A stretch of DNA of 64,000 bases from positions 160,453,398 through 160,517,397 of the forward strand of contig CM068825.1 in assembly GCA_028554795.2 (NCBI GenBank), in the 5' to 3' direction. Source of the stretch: Sinohyriopsis cumingii (lineage: Eukaryota; Mollusca; Bivalvia; Unionida; Unionidae). Position 1 is the stretch's first letter; the number at the start of each line of letters is the position of its first letter. The translations under genes were made by a program, and so were the position numbers. Of the stretch, positions 46,264 through 54,539 are shown one piece after another. Under the pieces are notes generated by a model that made no database searches, was not told the origin of the DNA, and worked only from the letters and a program-made list of their open reading frames with translations.

Positions 46264-46269
46264 TTTATT
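46264..46269 (-). terminator. Poly(A) signal after the 46277 gene
   Basis: AATAAA on the minus strand, 8 nt beyond the stop at 46277. It separates the right-hand group of small genes from the ATPase-led group. Confidence 0.6.
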
Positions 46270-46276
46270 GAATGTT

Positions 46277-46606
46277 TCAAATATGAACACGAAAGACAAA
46301 AATACATACAACCCAAATAGTGATGTACAGGAATATAAAACACAGCAAAGCGATCAAAGTGGAATATAAACAAGTGTCTGTACAACATGTTTTGGGTAAC
46401 CAAGATGTCCTAGGGACAGTGTGTAATGTTCTTACAGTCTCTACATGAGGTATTGTCACACAAGTGTCCTCCCGGAATGACCTTTCAGGAATGTCCATGA
46501 CAGTCCTGTCCTGAAGCGAGTGGTTGTTCTCGGTGACGGGTTCTTCTGGCACCGTCACTAACACAGGTTGAAAAGTAACTTTTTTCCTTGAACAACTCTT
46601 GTGCAT
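46277..46606 (-). CDS. Small membrane-anchored Polinton protein (109 aa)
   Basis: From ATG 46606 (MHKSCSRKKVTFQPVLVTVP) the product has a polar N-terminal ~75 residues, then a Cys cluster (KTCCTDTCLYS) and one strongly hydrophobic C-terminal helix (LIALLCFIFLYITIWVVCIF). It is likely tail-anchored. No family is recognised. It overlaps the end of the gene at 46485-46826 in another frame, as is common in compact viral-type genomes. The frame to 46687 may also be used, but no better start context is visible. Confidence 0.5.
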   Translation of the reverse strand: MHKSCSRKKVTFQPVLVTVPEEPVTENNHSLQDRTVMDIPERSFREDTCVTIPHVETVRTLHTVPRTSWLPKTCCTDTCLYSTLIALLCFIFLYITIWVVCIFVFRVHI

Positions 46607-46826
46607 ACTGGGCCACTTCTTGGGTCCAAGCCTCAAAACCCCCCTTTTTCCAGTCACGAACATCTGTCCAATGAGGGTGTAAGTCACAAGCTACACACAC
46701 ATCGTCATACACGTCTTGGGTAGCTAAAAGTTGACGAATCTTTTTTTCCTGTTGAGGTCGAGAAGTATCCAGATGAAACCGCAAGGCTTTGAGCAAAAGG
46801 AGTTTTTCGTGACCATTTAAGGCCAT
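46485..46826 (-). CDS. Hypothetical Polinton protein (113 aa)
   Basis: The start at ATG 46826 (MALNGHEKLLLLKALRFHLD) overlaps by a few bases the stop of the preceding small gene (46817). The protein is helical and acidic-basic, with VYDDVCVACDLHPHWTDVRD, a C-x2-C-x2-H-x-H cluster that might bind metal, and GGFEAWTQEVAQYAQELFKE. No family is recognised. Tight overlaps with both neighbours support its being translated. Confidence 0.5.
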   Translation of the reverse strand: MALNGHEKLLLLKALRFHLDTSRPQQEKKIRQLLATQDVYDDVCVACDLHPHWTDVRDWKKGGFEAWTQEVAQYAQELFKEKSYFSTCVSDGARRTRHREQPLASGQDCHGHS

Positions 46827-47041
46827 GGAGGTGGTAAGTACTGATCGTAAAGAGTCCACAAAGAATCGGCTGGTAAACGAAATCCCAGAAAACAAGTCAC
46901 TAAGACACACACCACTTGTCGTCCCAAATTGAATGGATAAAGTTCTTGTAATAATCGATGGTAATGATCCACGGTTTGAATATGGTCATTGAGTTCCTTC
47001 CACGGAATCTGTTGGATTACATACGACATAAGTCGTGGCAT
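46817..47041 (-). CDS. Hypothetical Polinton protein (74 aa)
   Basis: The start is ATG 47041. It contains IPWKELNDHIQTVDHYHRLL, then a hydrophobic stretch (VVCVLVTCFLGFRLP) and a proline-rich end (YDQYLPPPWP). Overlap with the following gene at 46817-46826 suggests coupled translation. Its function is unknown. Confidence 0.45.
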   Translation of the reverse strand: MPRLMSYVIQQIPWKELNDHIQTVDHYHRLLQELYPFNLGRQVVCVLVTCFLGFRLPADSLWTLYDQYLPPPWP

Positions 47042-47504
47042 AGCTGCCTGTTTTTATAGTCTCTTTGTTTCGAAAAGAATACACGTACTTTCTAGCCAGT
47101 GATCTTCGTTCTCCAGTGGGGAATGTAAATCTTGCATACTGTAACCGAAACGTCAGAGTTCGATTAGAAGTTTCCTCTTCCGCTAAGTAGATTCCACGGA
47201 AAATATGTTGGTAATCCTTTACCTCGTCTTCCTCAATGGGTTGCTCTAGGTGAATCTCGAAGTAACCAAAATGATCAACACGTGAATCATCGGGGGCCTG
47301 GAAGTATTGAACAAGGTCTGACCATTGAAACAATTTCTAACGAATCAGTTCTCTTATACCCTTCAGGTACCAGTGGTTCAAACACCGGTGACGTAACGGA
47401 TGCAATTGTTCTTTACGTTTCACTTGTATTTTGACCAGCTCTCGGTAAATGCGTTCTCTCAACTCCACAGGCAAAGCACGAATGTTCTCTAGCAAAGTAT
47501 CCAT
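46986..47504 (-). pseudogene. F-box-like paralogue 2, broken by an in-frame TAG
   Basis: ATG 47504 opens with MDTLLENIRALPVELRERIY, nearly the same as the gene at 47517-47972, and stops at TAG (47337-47339) after 55 codons. The same frame continues from 47333 to 46986 with KVF/KLF-WSDL-type, DYQHIF and EEETSNR segments that match the second half of the intact paralogue in order. A single nonsense change, or a readthrough codon, separates the halves. The first ~130 coding bases are identical to the intact copy while the second half is only about one-third identical. The 3' end overlaps the 74-aa gene. Confidence 0.6.
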
Positions 47505-47516
47505 GAATAGGTCATA

Positions 47517-47972
47517 CTAAATCCTCTTTGGTCTGACACAAGAAATGTACTGTTTGCACAAACATGGTTTTAATTCATTGTCGAATCTAAATCGTTTCAC
47601 CACTAATCTACACATTACAATTCGTTCAGAAGTTTCCTCTTTCACTAAGTTGACATTGCGTGAAAGATGTTGGTAATTCGTTAACTCTTCCTCTGGAATT
47701 CGATGCAGTACGTTTACAATGTAGTAGATAGAATCGTCAATACCAAACCATTCCTTTTTATAACCAGGAGGTCGTTGATCAATGTCTGTCCAATGGAACA
47801 CTTTCAACTCAATCAGTCCTTGTATAGCCTGAAGGTACCAGTGGTTCAAACACCGGTGACGTAACGGATGCAATTGTTCTTTACGTTTCACTTGTATTTT
47901 GACCAGCTCTCGGTAAATGCGTTCTCTCAACTCCACAGGCAAAGCACGAATGTTCTCTTGTAAAGTATTCAT
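47517..47972 (-). CDS. F-box-like paralogue 1 (151 aa)
   Basis: The N-terminus MNTLQENIRALPVELRERIY resembles an F-box (LPxELxxxIxxxL), followed by VKIQVKRKEQLHPLRHRCLN. The C-terminal half has HWTDIDQRPPGYKKEWFGID, EEELTNYQHLSRNVN and MCRLVVKRFRFDNELKPCLC. If the F-box reading is right it could bind Skp1 and redirect SCF ubiquitin ligases, a common viral strategy. That is inference from a short motif. It lies between the BIR gene and the broken paralogue, in what looks like an accessory region. Confidence 0.55.
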   Translation of the reverse strand: MNTLQENIRALPVELRERIYRELVKIQVKRKEQLHPLRHRCLNHWYLQAIQGLIELKVFHWTDIDQRPPGYKKEWFGIDDSIYYIVNVLHRIPEEELTNYQHLSRNVNLVKEETSERIVMCRLVVKRFRFDNELKPCLCKQYISCVRPKRI

Positions 47973-48000
47973 GAACAGATTATTATGGTAAGAAGTTACT

Positions 48001-48744
48001 TCAATGTCTCGGTCCCACTAAAGGTAAGTAATGACAATTCGGTGACCATCGAGCATGTTCAACGTAGGCCGAATCTTGCGGTTCCCAGTGGTGAAGTGAC
48101 ACACCGCAACTGAAGCACTTGACTTTATCTCCTTCGCCCAAGTAGAAAAATCCGGCTCTGGCTAATTCTTCGGGGGTCGGTCCTCCCAGATACTTAGGCC
48201 ATTTTCCTTTGAACGATTGAAGACGATTTTCAAAGTCGCAGTATTCCGACAAACGCACAGGGAACGAATATTCGTCTTTCACAGGTTCGTTTCGATGAGG
48301 ATTGAGTGACATGGGCAGGAGTTTGCTCAGGGCTGGATGACATCCGTAGGGGGGTAGACGTGAAGGTGAACATTCCCCTTTAAAACGAAACCCAGTAAAA
48401 TGTCCAAGAGGACGAGCGGCATCACTTTCGCATCCCACAGGTTTGACACGCACAGCATCGCTTTCCATGATAGGGGTAGGGACACTAAAGTTCCCATGAT
48501 GCTTTACGGCATCGCTCAGGTCACAACGTACAGCATCGTACACATCGCAAGGCTCACAATCGCACTCGTCTGCAAACTCCGTTACGCAATTACAATGGTA
48601 ACCACATGGACAATCGCAGTTTCCTTCCGGACATTTTCCGTCGCAATGCCTGGGTCTTATCCATCCAGTATTAGTCACACTAGAGGAACATACAACTTTT
48701 TTACAATCCCCAAACTGGAACGATGTCTCTTTCAAAGTATTCAT
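48001..48744 (-). CDS. BIR-domain (IAP-like) protein with Cys-rich N-terminus
   Basis: The 247-residue product ends in one BIR domain (~169-240): YCDFENRLQSF, ELARAGFFYLGEGDKVKCFS and HARWSPNCHYL, with zinc ligands Cys210, Cys213, His230 and Cys237 all present. BIR proteins bind caspases or signalling adaptors and block cell death, so an anti-apoptotic accessory role is likely. No RING is present. The N-terminal ~75 residues have 15 cysteines (CDGKCPEGNCDCPCGYHCNC), possibly a second metal-binding module, and a middle region repeats SDAV/SDAA. The first residues MNTL resemble those of the F-box-like genes, hinting at shared upstream sequence. Confidence 0.85.
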   Translation of the reverse strand: MNTLKETSFQFGDCKKVVCSSSVTNTGWIRPRHCDGKCPEGNCDCPCGYHCNCVTEFADECDCEPCDVYDAVRCDLSDAVKHHGNFSVPTPIMESDAVRVKPVGCESDAARPLGHFTGFRFKGECSPSRLPPYGCHPALSKLLPMSLNPHRNEPVKDEYSFPVRLSEYCDFENRLQSFKGKWPKYLGGPTPEELARAGFFYLGEGDKVKCFSCGVSLHHWEPQDSAYVEHARWSPNCHYLPLVGPRH

Positions 48745-48776
48745 CTTGTTCGCTCGGTCTTGGTAGTCCCAATGAA

Positions 48777-51700
48777 CTATCGATCTTGCCTAGGGTTCCT
48801 TTTTATATACAGACCAATACCGACGTGACCGTACGGTAAGGTAAAGTGATTGGGAAGTCGCACTCGCTTCTGGTATACAATTTGATAGACTTTTTCCAAG
48901 GGTCGACTGACGATGTGGTGAGTGGGTAAACGTACAATCTTGTTAGGTTGGTGAGTGGTCACTTTAAAGTTTCCATCCTCTCCCGATTGCAAGGCTTCTT
49001 TCAATACCCCAAAGTTGACCACTCGACTGGTACGATAATTCAGAGTCAGTCCTTTCACTTTGCATGTCGTGTGCACTTCTCCTTGTTTGTCCCGGTATTC
49101 GTAGCCGTAATTTTTGGGACCACCACTGACGAAACTTAGAATCTTGTCGTCGGGATGCTCGTCTGTCCAGGCTCCTAAACGGTCTCCTTCGATGTTAGGG
49201 TGATGTTGAATCGGGTGATGGATGTAAATGCAACTGTCCGTGTCAAAGTACAGGACGCGTTCTTCTAACAGTTCTAAAGCTTCGTACAATTTTAAGCGAG
49301 CATGGGCTGTCACGTAAGCCGCAATGATGACATTTCCAAAAGGGTCGTCTTGTACAAAGTCCAGATCTTCTTCGTAATTGACCAAGATCAAATTCTCTCG
49401 AACGACGTCCACGTGTTTCATGTATTTGGTTTTGTCGTGAATCATCTGGAAGTAGCCGGAAGGTTCTGTCAAATATTCTGTCTTGGGTAAACACGGTCGT
49501 TGTGCCATTTTACCCCACAAGCAATTTAACATCACTTTGGCAAACGATCGCCTGCCTTCGTTTTTCTCGATGTGGTCTAAAGTGATGCCTTCTTGTTCGT
49601 AGTATTTCTCTTTGAATTTTATTTGGTCTTCGGGAGTGTGACACCAGGACGGATAGCCGCTGGCTTCTTGCTTCAGTTTCAAAAAGGCATCCACGTAGTC
49701 TGCGAAAATGCCTTTCTGAGTAGGGTCACCCTTGTAGTATTGTTGTGTCTTGGGAAAGTGGCAAATTTCGTACACTTCTAACAGTTGGTATCCCATGTCC
49801 AGAGCTTTGAACAATTCTACGCTGACCCAGGTTCCCGTCAAGGCCCGTTCTTCCTGGCTGTGCTGACAAGGTTGGTCTTGGTTGCACGTTTCGGCACAAG
49901 TACGGCACAAGGGAAACATCAGTTTGCCTTGACAATGGTGAGGTAAGACGGGATGGTATAGGTTCGTGGGAGGCAAAACTTTACACTTGATCAAGCCTTC
50001 GTATTGTCGAATGTTTTTCAGGTCGATGTGTTCCGTCAACAATTGCGGGTGCCCTACAGGAAAGCGACAATATTTGCACACGTAGGGATACAGCGAACAC
50101 ACGTCCAAGTATTTGATTTCTTCTCCTTTCTCTTCGTCGGCTTGGTACAGCAAACAGGTGGCATTGGTCCTTCCTCCGTACAAACTATCCCTCGGGTTCA
50201 GCGGGTCCATGAACTGGTAACTTTCCACGAGGCATTTAAACTCGGGATCGGTTTTCATACGGTGATCGTACTCGTGTTCCCACATTTCCACCACTTGGTA
50301 TCCTTCCTGTTCTAACTTTAGGCGCCGCTGACAAGTGTCCTGGTACAAGTCTTCCATGGTTCGTTGCAAAAACTGATTTTTAGTGCCATGGTCAGGGTAA
50401 CAGACGGGACATCCGTGAAATAAGCAACCGTTAAACTCGTACACGATCTTGGGGTTTTCTAAGTCCCAGCCATCGACCGAATACGTTCCGATGGTCTTTT
50501 CGCCCCCTCCGTTGCGGGCATGTTGAATCCACTTGTCTTCCTTGTCGCACAAGTAATGTAACCAACGTAGGGCTTTGACCGAGTATTGACGTTTGACAAA
50601 GTGGGTCGTTTGAGGACTGATGACAGCCACGCTGTTTTCAGGCATGAATCGTTGTCGATACACTAAGGAACACGCTTTGGCAATGGTGCAAGCTTCTTTC
50701 AAAGGATCGACCCCTCCGTGTTCCATGAACAGTTCTCGAAATTTTCCACAGCAACGTCGTAAAATGTCCACGTCGGAACGACAATACTTTAGCATTTCTT
50801 CCTGAAAGTCGAAAGGGTCCGAGGCGTGAGCCTGGTACCAAGCGTAGAAATCTTCTCGTTGTTCGGTACGCATGTTGTCGGGGTCGTAATAGTGAACCTC
50901 AGGCAAATGGGGTAGAACGGCGTGTTGATTGGCTTCCGTATTGAAAAAGTGAGGAAAGTACCCTTTAGCCATTTCTGTCATTCCAAACGTTTTAGGCATT
51001 CGACTCAAAGGCATGGCCAAATAGCTCATCGAATCTTTAAACTGTACTTGTCCCACTTGCATGAAAATGATTTTGGCTCCGTTCAAAGTCACTTTAGGAC
51101 GCTCGGTGCCTTGTTCCGTATAGTATCTGAGAAGAAATTGTCCATCGTATCCGGAGAAATTGTGAGCCATCACCGTGGCATGACGATGACAATCTCCGTA
51201 AAGTTCGATGTCCTCTTGGCTCCACGTCTTCTCGACGGGGTCTAAGACCCATTGGGCAAAATCGGCTAGCGTGTTCGGTCCCCGAAAGATTTTTTCACGC
51301 CCTCTAGGAATCTTGCTACAGTGAGGGCAATGACTGAAGATAGGTTCTTGAATGCACTTCTCGCACGCTCGATGAGCCACGCAGAAATTAGGAATGTGAA
51401 TGCCGGTCTCTTGCATGCATTCGAAATCGAAAAAGATGAAATTGCCTTTCTTCTTGTGACCATCCTCTTTCTCTGGTGGGGGTTGGTATTTTTGCACGTA
51501 GCATTGGTGTTCCAAGTCCACGATGTGGTGACAAATGTGACATTTTTTCTTTCCTGAACATACGTGTGCCTTGGTATTATTGGTACGTATGACTTGTTCA
51601 CACGTAGGGCACAATCTCAGAAGTTGACAAGCACATTTCTTCTGTGAACCTTGCGTTTTCAGATGTTGTTGGTAACAGGTAGGGCTAACAAACGTGCGCA

Positions 51701-52835
51701 GACAAGTTGAACAAGGCACTGGTTCTTCGCTCAGACAGGGTGAAGAGGCCAAACATCCTGAGCATTTCGATCCACAATGCTTGTGTTGCTCTCGATTATT
51801 ATAACCATGGTCACATTTCTCACAGTAATAACCGTATCCCAGGAATCCGGTGATAGTGGTAATGGTATCGAAATGGTCATCGTGATAATAGACATGAATG
51901 TATTTTCCCTCCTTAAAGTCTTGCCCTCGAAACAACAAAGACCCGCGCACTTCTTGAGGGTGCACTTTCAAGGTGTAACGTGGAGCTAGGGCATCTTGCA
52001 ATTTTTGCATCTCAGGAATGCCACAGGGTGTGTCTTTGGACAGGCCAGCTTGTTGCAACAGGAGTTCTGCTTCGTTTCGTTGTTTGGCTCGATCGGATCG
52101 TTGAATAGTTTTCCAGGCTCTTTTCCATTGTACCGTGTCGTTCTTGTTGGCATAGGTTCGTCCCACCACGATGGCACGGGCTAAACACATCTGGTCATGA
52201 GGATTGTGAATTTGGACAAGGCTACGCTTAATGCTGCGAAGGTCGTTCACCAATAACATCTTTTTGCGTCCTGTCCCTTGAGGAGGAGAGACGTGGGTCA
52301 TGTCCAATGTGGCTTTTCCATCGGTGATGTCAAACTGGTCATTAGATTGTTGCACGTGTTGAATCTTGTCCATGACTTTGGAAGCGGTCAATTCTGCAGG
52401 GGTGCTAAACTCGATCCAAACAAGGGATTTCAAACCGTCGTGTTGTATGGAAAGTCTCAAGCGGTCGTCTTCTTTGGGTTGACATTGTCGCTTGAGTGCA
52501 GTGAGCAGAGAATCCCACACTCCGGTGATGAACCCTTCTGCTTTCTCTAACGGTACTTCGGACTTGAAATCTTTAAACTTCACCGTGTATTTGTAAGCCG
52601 TGGTTCTAAATTTTCCAGAGGAGCGCTTTTCCGTCTCTCGAATGGAATAGTATTTTTCAGGGTTGACTAAGGGTGGTGAACTTGGTTTAGAGGTTTCAAA
52701 TTCTGGTTCACTCATGTCCTCTTCAAAATCACTGGCATGAATTTGTGCCAAGATTTCAGCCCTTGTTCGAGGCGATAGATCACGTTTCTGCCTCTTACTT
52801 TCTTCTTTCTTCTCGAATGAATGGGATCGTTTCAT
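48777..52835 (-). CDS. POLB: Protein-primed family B DNA polymerase
   Basis: The uninterrupted 1352-residue frame begins MKRSHSFEKKEESKRQKRDL. An N-terminal domain precedes a Cys/His-rich region (~337-446, CEKCDHGYNN, CSTCLRTFVSPTCYQQHL, CHICHHIVDLEHQC). The 3'-5' exonuclease follows: FIFFDFECMQ (Asp470, Glu472), MAHNFSGYDGQFLL and YCRSDVDILR. Polymerase motifs are LDVCSLYPYV (A), KVMLNCLWGKMAQ (B) and YFDTDSCIY (C, Asp1199-type acidic pair near 1198-1201). This is the protein-primed replicase of Polintons. The start is the first ATG after a minus-strand TATA-like box at ~52880. No catalytic residue is lost. Confidence 0.95.
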   Translation of the reverse strand: MKRSHSFEKKEESKRQKRDLSPRTRAEILAQIHASDFEEDMSEPEFETSKPSSPPLVNPEKYYSIRETEKRSSGKFRTTAYKYTVKFKDFKSEVPLEKAEGFITGVWDSLLTALKRQCQPKEDDRLRLSIQHDGLKSLVWIEFSTPAELTASKVMDKIQHVQQSNDQFDITDGKATLDMTHVSPPQGTGRKKMLLVNDLRSIKRSLVQIHNPHDQMCLARAIVVGRTYANKNDTVQWKRAWKTIQRSDRAKQRNEAELLLQQAGLSKDTPCGIPEMQKLQDALAPRYTLKVHPQEVRGSLLFRGQDFKEGKYIHVYYHDDHFDTITTITGFLGYGYYCEKCDHGYNNREQHKHCGSKCSGCLASSPCLSEEPVPCSTCLRTFVSPTCYQQHLKTQGSQKKCACQLLRLCPTCEQVIRTNNTKAHVCSGKKKCHICHHIVDLEHQCYVQKYQPPPEKEDGHKKKGNFIFFDFECMQETGIHIPNFCVAHRACEKCIQEPIFSHCPHCSKIPRGREKIFRGPNTLADFAQWVLDPVEKTWSQEDIELYGDCHRHATVMAHNFSGYDGQFLLRYYTEQGTERPKVTLNGAKIIFMQVGQVQFKDSMSYLAMPLSRMPKTFGMTEMAKGYFPHFFNTEANQHAVLPHLPEVHYYDPDNMRTEQREDFYAWYQAHASDPFDFQEEMLKYCRSDVDILRRCCGKFRELFMEHGGVDPLKEACTIAKACSLVYRQRFMPENSVAVISPQTTHFVKRQYSVKALRWLHYLCDKEDKWIQHARNGGGEKTIGTYSVDGWDLENPKIVYEFNGCLFHGCPVCYPDHGTKNQFLQRTMEDLYQDTCQRRLKLEQEGYQVVEMWEHEYDHRMKTDPEFKCLVESYQFMDPLNPRDSLYGGRTNATCLLYQADEEKGEEIKYLDVCSLYPYVCKYCRFPVGHPQLLTEHIDLKNIRQYEGLIKCKVLPPTNLYHPVLPHHCQGKLMFPLCRTCAETCNQDQPCQHSQEERALTGTWVSVELFKALDMGYQLLEVYEICHFPKTQQYYKGDPTQKGIFADYVDAFLKLKQEASGYPSWCHTPEDQIKFKEKYYEQEGITLDHIEKNEGRRSFAKVMLNCLWGKMAQRPCLPKTEYLTEPSGYFQMIHDKTKYMKHVDVVRENLILVNYEEDLDFVQDDPFGNVIIAAYVTAHARLKLYEALELLEERVLYFDTDSCIYIHHPIQHHPNIEGDRLGAWTDEHPDDKILSFVSGGPKNYGYEYRDKQGEVHTTCKVKGLTLNYRTSRVVNFGVLKEALQSGEDGNFKVTTHQPNKIVRLPTHHIVSRPLEKVYQIVYQKRVRLPNHFTLPYGHVGIGLYIKRNPRQDR

Positions 52836-52969
52836 CTTGAAAACAAAAAGTCAAATGACTCAAGTTCAAACACCATGAGCTACTTTATAGTAATAGCAGA
52901 CCAGCGTATATAAAAGGGTGTGTGTCTTATCCTTTCACTATTCATTTCACTCTCAAGCCGAGCACAACG
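52836..52969. promoter_or_regulatory. Divergent promoter of POLB and the zinc-knuckle gene
   Basis: The 134-bp gap holds a plus-strand TATA box (tatataaaag, ~52908), a minus-strand TATA-like box (tataaag, ~52880) and a perfect AP-1 site TGACTCA at 52856-52862. It is the only spacer between divergent genes other than 54321-54539. Confidence 0.65.
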
Positions 52970-53444
52970 ATGGAAGAGACTAACCAGATGGAACGTTTCG
53001 TCAGAGCTTTGCGAGGGGTCATTAGAAAATTCTCTTCAGACCAGCCTACGGACTACTCTCCTTCCTTTCGAGATAAAAGTCAAGATACTTGCTATATCTG
53101 TCAGAAGAAAGGGCATTGGTCTTCAGAGTGTCCAGACCGTCAAAAAAAAAACAAAAACAGGGACTAAAAAAGACAAAAGTCAAGATACCTGTTATTATTG
53201 TAAAGAAAAAGGACATTGGTCTCCAGATTGCCCAAAAAAGAAACAAGAGGAGTCAGAAGAAAAGAAGGATTCTTCAGAAGAAGAGAGGGATTCTTCGGAA
53301 GAAGAGAGGGATTCTTCAGAGGAAGAAGAGGAAGAAAAAAGACAATTCTATTTACAAGAGGCAAAGAAACAGGAGAAGAAGAAAAGAAGAAGGGAAGAAA
53401 ATGAGGAAAAGACGGTGAAGAAATTCAAAAAACAGAGAGACTAA
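52970..53444 (+). pseudogene. Two-zinc-knuckle protein with a homopolymer frameshift
   Basis: ATG 52970 (MEETNQMERFVRALRGVIRK) lies ~55 nt after the TATA box and encodes one CCHC knuckle (CYICQKKGHWSSECP) before stopping at 53167. A second frame to 53444 carries a second knuckle (CYYCKEKGHWSPDCP), then three acidic DSSEEER-type repeats and a Lys/Arg-rich tail. The frames switch at a run of ten A starting at 53142, so loss of one A, +1 recoding or transcript slippage would join them. CCHC knuckles bind single-stranded nucleic acid. An AATAAA follows at 53530. The regular acidic repeats suggest recent internal expansion. Confidence 0.6.
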
Positions 53445-53529
53445 ACAAGGAGAAAGAAGAAGTCAATGAACTTTTTATTAAAGTGTTGTGTTGTGAATTG
53501 TGAATTGGATTGTAAAAAATGGAGAAAAG

Positions 53530-53535
53530 AATAAA
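53530..53535 (+). terminator. Poly(A) signal of the zinc-knuckle gene
   Basis: AATAAA lies 86 nt past the stop at 53444. No histone-type hairpin occurs on this strand here. Confidence 0.55.
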
Positions 53536-53693
53536 TGAATGATATAAGGTAAGTGTCTTTGAGTTTTGATTTTAAAATAAGAACGTACACTCAAGCACTC
53601 ATACACAGACACGTACTATAAGGGTAAAATGGGTGGGGTTTTTTTTGAGTTATTGGCAAATTGAAATTGTATTTCTTTTCGAGAAATGTGGGT

Positions 53694-53709
53694 GGCCCTG
53701 AAAAGGGCC
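53694..53709 (-). terminator. Histone-type 3' stem-loop, site 4
   Basis: The minus strand reads GGCCCTTTTCAGGGCC followed by ACCCACATTTCTCGAAAAGA. Both the stem-loop and the trailing ACCCA match the metazoan histone consensus, and the purine-rich element begins 14 nt later. It lies 26 nt past the stop at 53736. Confidence 0.78.
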
Positions 53710-53735
53710 TTTTTCTTCATGGTGAAGGGGTGAGT

Positions 53736-54320
53736 TTAAGCAATCAACTTTAACTGCCTTATGCCTTTGCCACGGCCAAGGCCTACTTCTGGACTGCGTA
53801 ATGTTGATGATGATGATAATGATTGGGTTGAAATCACTAAGGGTGGTACGGTAGGCTTAGTCACAGGGTTGACGTGTTTAGCTCGGGAAGGTCGTATTCT
53901 CTTCGGTCGTGATAAAGAAGTCTGATACATTTGTTTTAGACTTCTTAACTCCGCTAAAATGTCCAACAGTACCGTGACCGTTTGATTTTCACCCTCTTGT
54001 TTCTTTGCTGCTACTTCTTCTTGCTGTTGTTGCTGTTGTTTTTTTCTTACCTCTTCTTCTTGTTGCTGTTGCTGTAGGAGAAAAGTCTGTTCCGCTTCCT
54101 TTTGTCGTTGTATAAATTTCTCCAATTCTTCTTTCTGTCTCTGTCTAAAATTCTCCACTTGCGGTAATGAAGAAGGTAACGAAGGTTCCGGAACAAATTC
54201 TTGCGAGGAGAGAAAATCCACAAAATCCCAATTCACCTCTTCTGAAAGTAAGTCCGAGTTCCCTTGGGCAGTCTCCCCTGCTGGTGCACCCCAATGGATC
54301 GTTTTCTGAGTTTCCGTCAT
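53736..54320 (-). CDS. PolyQ coiled-coil Polinton end gene 4 (194 aa)
   Basis: The start is ATG 54320 (MTETQKTIHWGAPAGETAQG). An acidic N-terminus (SEEVNWDFVDFLSSQEFVPE) may be an interaction or activation segment. Residues ~60-115 form a Gln/Glu/Lys-rich coiled coil with QQQQQ runs. A second helix (TVTVLLDILAELRSLKQMYQ) precedes a basic tail (RPKRIRPSRAKHVNP). No known family is recognised. It shares the polyQ-coil character, position at the element end and histone-type 3' end with the genes at 35.6-37.6 kb. Its TATA box (~54369, minus) and a CRE site lie upstream. Confidence 0.62.
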   Translation of the reverse strand: MTETQKTIHWGAPAGETAQGNSDLLSEEVNWDFVDFLSSQEFVPEPSLPSSLPQVENFRQRQKEELEKFIQRQKEAEQTFLLQQQQQEEEVRKKQQQQQQEEVAAKKQEGENQTVTVLLDILAELRSLKQMYQTSLSRPKRIRPSRAKHVNPVTKPTVPPLVISTQSLSSSSTLRSPEVGLGRGKGIRQLKLIA

Positions 54321-54539
54321 GTTGAATCACTGTCGCATGGATTGACTACACACAAGCACTAGCGAATCTATATAGACTACGTGACGTCACAGACTGCTCT
54401 CTTCGGATTGGATGCGAGCTGACTGAATTCTGTAACGCGTGTTCGGATTGGTGAATGAACTCAATCCGTTTCAATCCTTTCTGTCCCTATAAATAAGCGC
54501 AGTTCACTGCATTGATTCGCCTATTGTCGGAGCCTCAAC
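54321..54539. promoter_or_regulatory. Divergent promoter with CRE and CCAAT-like sites
   Basis: A minus-strand TATA (CTATATAGAT) near 54370 serves the gene at 54320. A plus-strand TATA (ctataaataag) near 54487 serves the small gene at 54540. Between them are a perfect CRE (TGACGTCA, 54382-54389) and two ggattgg (inverted CCAAT) motifs near 54405 and 54443. Confidence 0.6.

Noticed and set aside
53256-53340. Acidic DSSEEER repeats as an independent gene on the minus strand (Leu/Pro/Ser frames)
   Set aside because: Those frames are antisense to the zinc-knuckle tail and have no start context.
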